Origin: an uncultured bacterium
GTDB lineage: Bacteria > Planctomycetota > Phycisphaerae > Sedimentisphaerales > Anaerobacaceae
Length of the DNA: 24,799 nt
Direction of reading: 5' to 3'
Assembly (NCBI GenBank): GCA_913009865.1
Contig: CAJVYK010000009.1
Span: 1 to 24,799, forward strand
Shown here: positions 15,469-22,799 of the stretch, piece after piece
How positions within the stretch are numbered: the stretch's first letter is position 1
How the letters are laid out: each line of letters opens with the position of its first letter
Program-made: the position numbers and the translations under genes
Notes under the pieces: generated by a model
What the model saw: only the letters and a program-made list of their open reading frames with translations
Database searches by the model: none
Told to the model about the DNA's origin: nothing

Positions 15469-16197
15469 ATGAATAAATCAAAAAGCATCATGAAGAAAAA
15501 TATAGGATGGGCAAGTCTCTTCGGAGCGGTACTGTTATTGTGTGGGTCTCTGGCAGACAGTCCGGCGCAAGAAATTGGAGAAAGTAAGGTAAACATCAAT
15601 GCGTTGGTCCAGGAAACCAAAAAAACGGTTCAGAAAGCTGATGAAATGACCTTGGTCTGGTGGATTCCGGAAGAATTCTGGAATGTCACTTTTGCGCAGG
15701 ACCCCACAGTTACAAAGGCCCAGGCTGAAGAGTTCATCAAGGTTCTTCGCCCTTATACGCTTATAGTTATTGTGGACGGCAAGATGGGGGGCTCCGCTGG
15801 AGTTACATACAGAACCGAAGCAGATATCCGAACCGACCTTCAACTTAAAGACAGCCATGGGACTTTCTACCGCCCGTTTAGTAAGGATAAGATTAACGCC
15901 GACGTTAAAAATGCGTTAGCAATGATGAAGCCTGTTTTTGTCAACATCCTTGAGCCGTTGGGACAAGACATGCACTTTTTTGTTTTCCCGGCCAAGAGCG
16001 AAAATGGCCGGAACATCGCCGATGCCCGGAAGAAGGGGGCATTCTCGGTTAAATTAGGTAAAAGGGAATTCAAATGGAGATTACCTTTGGGTTCACTTCT
16101 TTCTCCGAAGATATGCCCGAAATGCAGGGAAAATTGTAGCGGCGCCTGGAATTTTTGTCCGTGGTGCGGAACCAAATTACCTGAACAGAACAGATAA
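15469..16197 (+). CDS. Exported protein of unknown function with C-terminal zinc ribbon
   Basis: The family is not one I can name. The ATG at 15469 has GAGG 10 nt upstream and gives 242 residues; an upstream GTG in frame (15448) is less likely, and ATG 15490 is an alternative. A signal peptide (MKKNIGWASLFGAVLLLCGSLADSPAQ) is followed by a helical segment and a central domain with LVWWIPEEFWNVTF and LRPYTLIVIVDGKMG. The last 30 residues hold a four-cysteine ribbon, C216-x2-C219 and C230-x2-C233 (CPKC, CPWCGTKL), as in many zinc ribbons. Its gene follows purH by 48 bp and converges on metK with 11 bp between them. An exported zinc ribbon is uncommon. Confidence 0.75.
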   Translation: MNKSKSIMKKNIGWASLFGAVLLLCGSLADSPAQEIGESKVNINALVQETKKTVQKADEMTLVWWIPEEFWNVTFAQDPTVTKAQAEEFIKVLRPYTLIVIVDGKMGGSAGVTYRTEADIRTDLQLKDSHGTFYRPFSKDKINADVKNALAMMKPVFVNILEPLGQDMHFFVFPAKSENGRNIADARKKGAFSVKLGKREFKWRLPLGSLLSPKICPKCRENCSGAWNFCPWCGTKLPEQNR

Positions 16198-16208
16198 GTT
16201 ACGTGATG

Positions 16209-17429
16209 TTATTTTTTGGGTTTTTGTTTTAGCCCTGCAACTTTGCGGAGCTTACTTACCATATCGGTTTTCTCCCAGGTGAAGTTGGGCAGGTTTCGAC
16301 CGAAGTGTCCGCCGTACGAGGTTTCGGCGTAGATTGGCCGGGCCAGTTTCAGGTGCGCAATCATTTTCTTCGGTGTTAACGGGAAGAGCTTTCTTACAAT
16401 CTGGCTTATCTTTTTCTCGCTGATTTTCGATGTCCCTTCGGTATCGATAAGCACTGAAATCGGCTCAGCCACTCCGATAGCGTAGGATAATTGCACTTCG
16501 CAGGCATCGGCAAGACCGGCTGCGACGATGTTTTTGGCTATGTATCGCGCCATATAGCTTGCGCTTCTATCGACTTTTGAGGGGTCTTTTCCGCTAAACG
16601 CCCCTCCGCCGTGACATCCCCTTCCGCCGTAAGTATCAACGATAATTTTTCGCCCCGTAAGGCCGCAATCGCCTTTCGGTCCTCCGGTTACAAATCTTCC
16701 GGTCGGGTTGATGTGATATATAATATTTTTATCGACCAGTTTTTTCGGTAGTACCGGCAGAATGACCTGCGCTATGATTTCCTTTCTCAGTTTGTTGTAT
16801 CGTACATCCGGGCAATGCTGTGCTGCGACAATTACTGTGTGGATTCGTTTAGGTTTACTGTTTTCGTACTCTACGGTTACCTGGCTTTTTCCGTCGGGCC
16901 GAAGCCATGCTAATTTGCGGTTTTGGCGCATTTTTGCCAGCCGGTTTGTTATAGCGTGCGCAAGGTAAATCGGCATCGGCATAAGGCCGGCCGTCTCCCT
17001 GCAGGCAAATCCGAACATTAGTCCCTGGTCGCCGGCTCCTTGTTCTTTATGCAGCCCACTACCTTCAGTTACGCCCTGCGAGATGTCAGGGCTTTGCTTG
17101 TCGAGCGTAACCATAACGGCGCAGTTCTCGAAATCGAAACCCATCGCAGGGTCGGTATAGCCGATTTTCTTGATAGTGTTGCGCACAATTGTCGGTATAT
17201 CCACGACTGCTTTTGTTGTGATTTCTCCGGCAACCACAACCAATCCCGTTGTCACCAGTGTTTCGCATGCCACTCTGCTTTTCGTATCCTGAGCGAGCAT
17301 TGCGTCAAGAATTGCGTCGGATATGTGGTCGGCCACTTTGTCAGGATGGCCCATTGTCACCGACTCGCTGGTGAAAAGGTATTTGTCGATATTACAGTTA
17401 GGATTGTTAGAGATATTTTTTTTTGCCAT
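16209..17429 (-). CDS. metK: S-adenosylmethionine synthetase
   Basis: MetK makes S-adenosylmethionine from methionine and ATP in the cytoplasm. The 406-residue product has the expected landmarks: FTSESVTMGHPDKVADHISDAILD (19 onward, with the ATP-contacting H28), GAGDQGLMFGFA (131-142), GGPKGDCGLTGRKIIVDTYGG and the GGGAFSGKDPSKVDRSASYMARYIAKNIV block with the active-site lysine and arginine. The usual SEGHPDK has Met for Glu (TMGHPDK), a natural variation. The N-terminus has a short extra NISNNPNCNIDK stretch. An AAAGGAT site precedes the ATG. It lies 26 bp after a DUF547 lipoprotein gene on the same strand and probably shares its promoter at 18427-18454. No SAM riboswitch was found ahead of it. 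Confidence 0.97.
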   Translation of the reverse strand: MAKKNISNNPNCNIDKYLFTSESVTMGHPDKVADHISDAILDAMLAQDTKSRVACETLVTTGLVVVAGEITTKAVVDIPTIVRNTIKKIGYTDPAMGFDFENCAVMVTLDKQSPDISQGVTEGSGLHKEQGAGDQGLMFGFACRETAGLMPMPIYLAHAITNRLAKMRQNRKLAWLRPDGKSQVTVEYENSKPKRIHTVIVAAQHCPDVRYNKLRKEIIAQVILPVLPKKLVDKNIIYHINPTGRFVTGGPKGDCGLTGRKIIVDTYGGRGCHGGGAFSGKDPSKVDRSASYMARYIAKNIVAAGLADACEVQLSYAIGVAEPISVLIDTEGTSKISEKKISQIVRKLFPLTPKKMIAHLKLARPIYAETSYGGHFGRNLPNFTWEKTDMVSKLRKVAGLKQKPKK

Positions 17430-17455
17430 TTATAATTTATCCTTTTAGTGATTGA

Positions 17456-18391
17456 TTATTGTTCGTTGAGTCTCCAGTCGTATGTCATATACTTAACCGA
17501 ATAGTTTTCCACTTCAAGAAAAGAAATATCGTTTTCGGAGATATAATTGGTAATGAAATTCAAAACAGCTCGTGTTGCCGGCTGCTGGTCTTTGAATTTT
17601 TTGTCTGTGCCGTATTTTCTGACAAACTCTTTTCCGTACCATGTTGATTGAAGCATAGCGGAAAGATACACTATTTGCTTTTTCCTGTCTATCCTGAATG
17701 CTATAGGGCTGGCCAGGAATTTTTTAGCCTGCTCGTCCAATTGCTCGTAGAGCTTACGTCCATAATACGGCTCGTTGCGCAGGGGCGGGCCGGAACGGCT
17801 GGCCTGAGATATGGCAAAGAACACTCTCGGCTCGCCGAACTCTTTACGGAAGAACCGCTGTTCAATTTCCGCAAGTGTAAATTCCTCGTCCATTACGAGG
17901 AATTTGTACTTGTTCCATATACCCCGGATGTGCCTGATACTGGTAGGAGGCCAGAAAACGCGACGGATTCGCGTTGACTTTATGGGGTAATTATCGACGA
18001 TTATTTTGAGCATTTGTATATTATAAGCGTTAATCCAAAAGGCGATTTTGTCTTCTCTGGGCCAGGAATTGTATTCATTTGGGTCGAGTTTAGCGAATTC
18101 TTTCAGGAGTTGTTTCAGCTTCTGCCTTTTTCGTTTGAGCGTTTTATAGTCAACCATTCCCCTGTCGCTGACGAAGCTGGCTAAGATGTCGGCACATTTG
18201 TCATGGAAAGAAACGGCAGCGCCGGTCTCCACTTTCGGTGGCTCGACCTTTGGGGGTTCGATTTTCGGAGTTTCGACTTTCGGTGGCTCGACCTTCGGGG
18301 ATTTGACAGGTTCAGGCTTGACCGGCGGACAGCCGGTGATAAAAATTAGTACAGTTGGCAAAATTATGAAAGCAGCAAAGCGTTTAGCCAT
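17456..18391 (-). CDS. DUF547-family lipoprotein
   Basis: A 311-residue protein with a lipoprotein signal ending in FITGC (C21). A repetitive proline-rich linker follows, with PKVEPPKVET-like five-residue units up to about residue 55, which would span away from the membrane. The DUF547 domain has KIAFWINAYNIQMLKIIVDNYP (116-137), FTLAEIEQRFFRKEFGEPRVFFAI and the later PLRNEPY. In DUF547 proteins I know, the FAxxCAS-x-GCP segment has two cysteines; here it reads ISQASRSGPP, with Q196 and G201 at those places. The biochemical role of DUF547 is not established. It is the first gene after a strong promoter and precedes metK by 26 bp. The AGGAAG site is 8 nt from the ATG. Confidence 0.85.
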   Translation of the reverse strand: MAKRFAAFIILPTVLIFITGCPPVKPEPVKSPKVEPPKVETPKIEPPKVEPPKVETGAAVSFHDKCADILASFVSDRGMVDYKTLKRKRQKLKQLLKEFAKLDPNEYNSWPREDKIAFWINAYNIQMLKIIVDNYPIKSTRIRRVFWPPTSIRHIRGIWNKYKFLVMDEEFTLAEIEQRFFRKEFGEPRVFFAISQASRSGPPLRNEPYYGRKLYEQLDEQAKKFLASPIAFRIDRKKQIVYLSAMLQSTWYGKEFVRKYGTDKKFKDQQPATRAVLNFITNYISENDISFLEVENYSVKYMTYDWRLNEQ

Positions 18392-18426
18392 TTTATTATC
18401 TTCCTGTTATTTTCATAAAACCACAA

Positions 18427-18454
18427 ATTATAAGTTGTAATTGTAACTTGTCAA
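18427..18454 (-). promoter_or_regulatory. Consensus sigma-70 promoter for the DUF547-metK pair
   Basis: On the minus strand TTGACA (18449-18454) and TATAAT (18427-18432), both perfect, are separated by 16 bp. Transcription would start near 18420, about 28 nt before the ATG at 18391. The spacer and its edges form an inverted repeat, AAGTT and AACTT around 8 bp, which could be an operator. The promoter begins 6 bp after the rtcB stop codon. Confidence 0.75.
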
Positions 18455-18460
18455 TTATTT

Positions 18461-19903
18461 TTAGCCCTTCAAAACCGCTAAAGGCAGCATTCTAGCCACG
18501 ACCCTGGCCCAGCCGCATTCGGTAACAATTCGGACGACCTCTTCGATGTCTTTGTAGGCGTCCGGCGCTTCTTCCTTTATTCTGCGTTTATCGCTGGTGA
18601 CAAGTTTTATACCTTCCATACTGCGTCTGAACTGTTCATCGCTAATCAGCCCCGGCGCGATAATTTTTCCTTTACGGGTTTTTCCTCGGGCGGCGGTTCG
18701 GCTCATCACTCTGCCTGCTCCGTGGTTGACCGAGCACAAAGACTCATCTGAGTTTCCTGTCCCGACAAGCAGAAAGCTCGCCGTCCCCATTGAGCCGGGT
18801 GTTATTATTGGCTGGCCGGTTTTTGCGAATGTGGTGCCGGCCATACGCTCACCTCCGAAGGCGCGTGTTGCGCCTTTACGGTGCACCCAGAGCCGTCTGC
18901 CTTCGTGTGTTTCAAGCTTTGCCATATTGTGAGCGATATCATATACGAGTTGCAGCGGGGTTGGTCCGAACATTCTATTAAAGCAGCGTCTTACAAGCAG
19001 CGCCATAACGTGGCGATTGGTGAAAGCGAAATTGGCCGCAGCGGCCATTGCAGCGATATAGTTTTTACCGGCGTTGGTATCGGCGGGCAGAAAGCTGAGC
19101 ATTTTTTTTCGCTCTGCCATTTCAGGCCTTTGTGCGGCGATATTCATATATTGGTCGGCGATTTCATAGCCGAATCGCCGCGAGCCGGAGTGAATCATCA
19201 CAACGATTTGGTTTTTGAAAAGGCCGAAGGTTTTTGCTAACGTCTGGTCGAAGATTTCCCGGACGTACTGGATTTCGATAAAGTGGTTTCCTCCGCCGAG
19301 TGTACCGAGCTGCGCAGATCCTTTTTGTATTGCCGCACGCGGTACCGCAGCCATATCGGCGGGCAGAAAGCCGTTTTCTTCGATTCTTTTGAGGTCATCA
19401 GCGAACTCATCCGGCTCGAATGCCTCCCATGCCCGGTGGTTGATTCTTTGTGCCAGTGCAGGTATGGCAGCGGCGCCTTTATTGATGACCGCTTCGATGC
19501 CGGCTTTATCCAGTACCAGATTGCTCCTGCCCTCTCCGAGCGGGATATCGCGTGCGATAGATGCAGCGATTTTGTCGATGTCGATATCGCCTCTGGAAAA
19601 TGGTGTGCGTAACAGCCGCATTCCGCAATTTATGTCATAGCCGACCGCCGCCGGCATTATGGCATTATCCAGTCCTAAAACGGCTCCAATGGGTATCCCG
19701 AATCCGACGTGGATATCAGCGGTAGCCAGCACTTTCTTTGCCGGCCGCAGACAGGCGGCATCGCAAAGCTGTCCGACCGCATCCGGTTCGAGTTTGATGG
19801 CCTCGGAGGCAAAGATTGTGGCATCGGTAACCATTGGGGCACGGCATTCTATATGCAGCCGGAGCGGGTCTATACGTACAAGTTTAGGAGACGGCTCAGC
19901 CAT
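18461..19903 (-). CDS. rtcB: RNA-splicing ligase RtcB
   Basis: RtcB joins RNA 2',3'-cyclic phosphate (or 3'-phosphate) ends to 5'-OH ends with GTP and manganese, in tRNA splicing or RNA repair. All metal and catalytic positions are visible in the 480 residues: D63-x-H65 in TADIHVGFG, C93 in GYDINCGMRLL, N206-H207 in GGGNHFIE, H238 in IHSGSRRFG, H325 in YDIAHNMAKLE, and the GMP-accepting H394 in SVNHGAGRVMSR. The C-terminus (EEAPDAYKDIEEVV to VLKG) is intact. An AAAGGGG ribosome-binding site lies 5 nt before the ATG. No archease or RtcA gene accompanies it, so its physiological RNA target cannot be inferred from context. Confidence 0.97.
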   Translation of the reverse strand: MAEPSPKLVRIDPLRLHIECRAPMVTDATIFASEAIKLEPDAVGQLCDAACLRPAKKVLATADIHVGFGIPIGAVLGLDNAIMPAAVGYDINCGMRLLRTPFSRGDIDIDKIAASIARDIPLGEGRSNLVLDKAGIEAVINKGAAAIPALAQRINHRAWEAFEPDEFADDLKRIEENGFLPADMAAVPRAAIQKGSAQLGTLGGGNHFIEIQYVREIFDQTLAKTFGLFKNQIVVMIHSGSRRFGYEIADQYMNIAAQRPEMAERKKMLSFLPADTNAGKNYIAAMAAAANFAFTNRHVMALLVRRCFNRMFGPTPLQLVYDIAHNMAKLETHEGRRLWVHRKGATRAFGGERMAGTTFAKTGQPIITPGSMGTASFLLVGTGNSDESLCSVNHGAGRVMSRTAARGKTRKGKIIAPGLISDEQFRRSMEGIKLVTSDKRRIKEEAPDAYKDIEEVVRIVTECGWARVVARMLPLAVLKG

Positions 19904-19948
19904 AGTAACCCCTTTGATAAAGACCTACGGTTTCCCTAAGACACTATT

Positions 19949-19977
19949 ATTATATCGGCTTTTACGATTTATGGACA
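19949..19977 (-). promoter_or_regulatory. Probable sigma-70 promoter of rtcB
   Basis: A perfect TATAAT (19949-19954, minus strand) follows a weak -35 TGTCCA (19972-19977) at 17 bp. Transcription would begin near 19942, leaving a leader of about 40 nt with the rtcB ribosome-binding site. Confidence 0.45.
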
Positions 19978-20041
19978 GAAACTCCTGCGAAAAAGCATAG
20001 GAAAAATTGCTTGTTAGATGGGCGGAACCAACAGAAAAATT

Positions 20042-20875
20042 TCATACTGTAAACGAGCGGAATTCATCGGCGAGCAATTTCGTATATTTGCCGGGCTTAC
20101 CATTGCCGATGAGCTTGCCATCGAATTTCACCACAGGAACAATATCTTTAGTGGTTACAGCGATAAAAAGTTCATCTGCGCATCCTGCCTGCTGCGCGGT
20201 TAGTGATTTTTCGATTAGCTCCAACCCGATATTTTCACCTGCTTCAATCACAAATTTACGGGTAATGGAAGGCAGGATATTAGCCGCAAGGCCGGCGGTT
20301 TGCAGTCTTTGCCCGAAGATTGCAAAAAATGCCGAACCTGCCCCTTCGGTTATCAGACCTGCCTGGTCGAGAAGTATCGCCTCGGCACAGCCCTTTTTGG
20401 CTGCGTCTCTGCGGGCAAGAACATTTGCCAGCAGATTCAGTGACTTTATATCGCATCTTTTCCACCGCCAATCGGGATGGGTTGACACTGCAATGCCTTC
20501 GTTTTTTGACTTTTCGTCTTCTGTCAACTCTGTAACGGTCAGAAAGAAATTGGGTTTTAAGGTCTCATCCCAGTTATGCTCTCTCGGCGCTGAGCCTCTG
20601 GTAACGTGAAAATATATCTTAGCGTTGGAAATATCCGCAGCGTTAAAGGCCTTCCGGACTCGGCAGCGAATCTTCTCGATATCCACCCCTGTTATTTCGA
20701 TTGCCGCCAGGCCGTTGGCGAATCTTTCGAGGTGTTCTTCGAGTGCGAATATTTTGCCGTTGTAGCTTCGCACAACTTCATAAACCCCGTCTCCGAAATA
20801 GGTTCCACGGTCGAAATAGACCGGCTCAAGTTCTTTTGCCGGCACGATTTTGTCGCCTACCATAGCTATCTGCAT
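20042..20875 (-). CDS. dat: D-amino-acid aminotransferase (class IV, PLP)
   Basis: The 277-residue protein belongs to fold-type IV PLP aminotransferases. It resembles bacterial D-alanine/D-amino-acid aminotransferases more than branched-chain ones. Signs are DRGTYFGDGVYEVVRSYNGKIFALEEHLERF (22 onward), the VTRGSAPREH segment with R98 and H100 (the R-x-H pair that binds the substrate carboxylate in D-amino-acid aminotransferases), the PLP lysine K144 in DIKSLNLLANVLARRDA, and ITEGAGSAFFAI for the cofactor phosphate. The reaction moves the amino group between D-amino acids and 2-oxo acids, supplying D-glutamate or recycling D-alanine. A GGGAG site lies 7 nt before the ATG. It is read in the same direction as rtcB but 138 bp away. 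A broad-specificity class IV enzyme remains possible. Confidence 0.85.
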   Translation of the reverse strand: MQIAMVGDKIVPAKELEPVYFDRGTYFGDGVYEVVRSYNGKIFALEEHLERFANGLAAIEITGVDIEKIRCRVRKAFNAADISNAKIYFHVTRGSAPREHNWDETLKPNFFLTVTELTEDEKSKNEGIAVSTHPDWRWKRCDIKSLNLLANVLARRDAAKKGCAEAILLDQAGLITEGAGSAFFAIFGQRLQTAGLAANILPSITRKFVIEAGENIGLELIEKSLTAQQAGCADELFIAVTTKDIVPVVKFDGKLIGNGKPGKYTKLLADEFRSFTV

Positions 20876-20954
20876 AATATCACTCCCAAAACATTGGCGG
20901 CCAGAATTTTACTTCATATTAAGCGATAGGATACAAAAATATCTGATAATTTAC

Positions 20955-20982
20955 TTTACAAAAAAAGCTGAACGCTTAGAAT
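20955..20982 (+). promoter_or_regulatory. Sigma-70-like promoter of rplU
   Basis: TTTACA (20955-20960) and TAGAAT (20977-20982), each five of six to consensus, are 16 bp apart. The start would be near 20989, giving a leader of about 40 nt with a GGGAG site before rplU. Confidence 0.55.
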
Positions 20983-21029
20983 ACCGTTTTTACTCTGATT
21001 TTTGAATATAAAGGCCGGGAGTTTTTAGA

Positions 21030-21359
21030 ATGTATGCAGTAATTGAACAAGGTGGAAAACAATACAAAGTCGCCCAGGGCGATTGTTTAGACATTGAACT
21101 GCTTGACGTCTCGGGCAACGCTGAGACTATCGAACTGGATAAAGTTTTGTTTGTAAGCGATGGCGAAAACGTCAAAATTGGCACTCCGTTCCTGAAAGGC
21201 GCAAAGGTTACGGCTTCGTTTAAGACCACCGCTGAAGAGGCGATAGTTAAAGGCAAGAAGCTCTATCCGATGCACTTTCGCAGGCGCAAGAACAGCAAGA
21301 GGCGCATCGGCCACCGCCAGAAGTATTTGCAGGTGACAATTGATAAGATAGAGGCCTGA
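21030..21359 (+). CDS. rplU: 50S ribosomal protein bL21
   Basis: bL21 binds 23S rRNA in the large subunit. The 109-residue protein shows the whole family pattern: MYAVIEQGGKQYKVAQGD at the start, a middle LDKVLFVSDGENVKIGTPFL, and the basic C-terminal KKLYPMHFRRRKNSKRRIGHRQKYLQVTIDKI, close to the usual K-RRRK-Y-R-GHRQ motif. The ATG is preceded by GGGAG about 9 nt away. In most bacteria rplU is followed by rpmA (bL27) and often obgE. Here a terminator and a minus-strand gene follow directly, so rplU is a single-gene unit with its own promoter. Confidence 0.97.
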   Translation: MYAVIEQGGKQYKVAQGDCLDIELLDVSGNAETIELDKVLFVSDGENVKIGTPFLKGAKVTASFKTTAEEAIVKGKKLYPMHFRRRKNSKRRIGHRQKYLQVTIDKIEA

Positions 21360-21395
21360 ACGCCGCTTTCTGTTATTCCCGTGCAAAATATTTAG

Positions 21396-21421
21396 CCCCG
21401 CAATTTATTGCGGGGTTGTTT
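21396..21421 (+). terminator. Intrinsic terminator between rplU and the siroheme gene
   Basis: An 8-bp perfect stem CCCCGCAA (21396-21403) and TTGCGGGG (21408-21415) encloses a TTTA loop and is followed by TTGTTT. It ends rplU transcription. Lying between convergent genes, it may also act on the minus strand, where the tail is less T-rich. Its tail touches the stop codon of the opposing gene. Confidence 0.88.
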
Positions 21422-22064
21422 AGCCGTCGCCGGCACGGCGACGCAGAATCCCATCGGCATACTCTCGCCATTGAGTTGGCCCGTTCTGAATAAAATACTC
21501 AAACGACTCATCATCAACTAATTGGCCTAACAAGGCCTTACGATTAGCCAGGTCCGGCACATCTTTAATAATGCGTTTTCGAAGCGTTTCCAGTTCAGCC
21601 AAAAATTCACCGTGTTTATCGGTGAAGCTCTGCTCTATTTTTTTTCGCAGATGCCCTGCGTAGGCCGGGCAGTTTCCTTCGGTTCCGACAGCGATTTGCA
21701 AATCGCCGCGTTTGACAACCGCCGGCACGAAAAAGTCGCAAAGCTGGGGCTTATCGACTACATTACATAAAATTTCTAATTCCTGACAATCTTTGTAAAT
21801 CTGTTTGTTAAGTTGATGGTTATTGGTTGCGGCTATGACAAGTACCGCTCCCGCCAGATAGTCTTTGGAGTACCTGGACTTTATTAACTCCGCATCAGCG
21901 TTCTGACAAAGAGTGGTAAGCATATCGTCAATATGCTGAGCTACTACTATCAGCCGGGCCCCCGCAGCCAGCAGAGTTTGGGCTTTTCGCAGCGCTACAG
22001 CTCCGGCCCCTATCACAACCACGCGTCGGCCGCTAAGCTCAAGATATATCGGATACTTTGACAT
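21420..22064 (-). CDS. Precorrin-2 dehydrogenase / sirohydrochlorin ferrochelatase-type siroheme synthase
   Basis: The 214-residue protein matches the N-terminal half of CysG and stand-alone Met8/SirC proteins, which oxidise precorrin-2 with NAD and may insert iron to make siroheme. The N-terminus MSKYPIYLELSGRRVVVIGAGAVALRKAQTLLAAGA contains the Rossmann G-x-G-x-x-A motif with the family VALRK. AATNNHQLNKQIYKDC, CNVVDKPQLCDFFVPAVVKRGDLQIAVGTEGNCPAYAGHLRKKIE are also diagnostic. No uroporphyrinogen methyltransferase domain is attached. It stands alone, without other heme genes. Whether it also chelates iron cannot be decided from sequence. A TATAAT (22075-22080) ends only 10 nt before the ATG, so the transcript may be almost leaderless. 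Confidence 0.9.
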   Translation of the reverse strand: MSKYPIYLELSGRRVVVIGAGAVALRKAQTLLAAGARLIVVAQHIDDMLTTLCQNADAELIKSRYSKDYLAGAVLVIAATNNHQLNKQIYKDCQELEILCNVVDKPQLCDFFVPAVVKRGDLQIAVGTEGNCPAYAGHLRKKIEQSFTDKHGEFLAELETLRKRIIKDVPDLANRKALLGQLVDDESFEYFIQNGPTQWREYADGILRRRAGDG

Positions 22065-22074
22065 GTCAAATATT

Positions 22075-22080
22075 ATTATA
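22075..22080 (-). promoter_or_regulatory. Candidate -10 element of the siroheme gene
   Basis: A perfect TATAAT on the minus strand, preceded by TGA, ends 10 nt before the ATG at 22064. No good -35 is visible at the usual distance. If used, the mRNA would start within a few bases of the start codon. Confidence 0.35.
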
Positions 22081-22240
22081 TCACAAATCCTCCGACAGCA
22101 CCATCAAATCTAAAAGAAATGAGCGGTCAAAATCCAGGAACTCGGACACCAGCAAATAACATCGGCTCTTACTTTATTTTAAGGAAAATTCTGAGCTTTT
22201 CAATTCGCAAAAATCGCTTGTTTATTGTAAACTCAATGAT

Positions 22241-22774
22241 ATGAACGAGACGAAAAAATTATCACCCCCTCTGACTGAAGCGGATGTGCGTTCGTTAAAG
22301 GCCGGTGACGAGGTCTCTCTAACCGGCGTAATCTACACCGCCCGCGATATGGCTCATAAAAGATTGTGCAAACTGCTTGATGAGGGTGAAAAGTTACCGT
22401 TTGAGCTTGAAGGGGCGATTATTTATTTCCTCGGCCCTACTCCTGCCCGGCCGGGCAGGCCGATAGGCGCAGCCGGCCCAACTACCTCATCGAGAATGGA
22501 CGCTTTCAGCCCGAAGCTGATTGCCAACGGTCTTAAGGCAATGATTGGAAAAGGATACCGGGGTAATGAAGTCAGAGAAGCCCTTAAGAAATACGGAGCG
22601 GTTCATTTATCTGCCATTGGCGGAGCAGGTGCGCTGCTCAGTAAGTGTATCGTCTCAGCGGAAGTAATTGCCTGCGAAGATTTGGGCACCGAAGCCATAA
22701 GGAAACTGCAGGTAGTTGATTTCCCTGCTGTTGTGGCCTACGATGTCCTCGGCAACAGCGTTTATATTTTGTAA
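22241..22774 (+). CDS. Fe-S fumarate hydratase (class I) / tartrate dehydratase, beta subunit
   Basis: The 177-residue protein is the C-terminal (beta) subunit of a two-subunit iron-sulfur hydro-lyase that interconverts fumarate and malate, or acts on tartrate. Family marks are LKAGDEVSLTGVIYTARDMAHKRL, IIYFLGPTPARPGRPIGAAGPTTSSRMD, HLSAIGGAGALLSKCI and the closing FPAVVAYDVLGNSVYIL. The alpha subunit, which binds most of the 4Fe-4S cluster, is normally encoded just before; here the upstream neighbour is an unrelated minus-strand gene and no alpha subunit is in the window. The ATG at 22241 lacks a clear ribosome-binding site. Fumarate versus tartrate cannot be settled from the beta subunit. 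Confidence 0.9.
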   Translation: MNETKKLSPPLTEADVRSLKAGDEVSLTGVIYTARDMAHKRLCKLLDEGEKLPFELEGAIIYFLGPTPARPGRPIGAAGPTTSSRMDAFSPKLIANGLKAMIGKGYRGNEVREALKKYGAVHLSAIGGAGALLSKCIVSAEVIACEDLGTEAIRKLQVVDFPAVVAYDVLGNSVYIL

Positions 22775-22799
22775 TTTTGTCGCTAAAGGAAGGAACAGG

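Noticed and set aside
17430..17455. SAM riboswitch ahead of metK
   Set aside because: Only 26 bp separate metK from the upstream gene, with a ribosome-binding site and no folded leader; the leader at 18392-18420 is also too short.
22716..22799. N-terminal extension of the YchF-like protein
   Set aside because: The extra 28 codons overlap the hydratase gene, while the ATG at 22800 has a strong ribosome-binding site and gives the family N-terminus.
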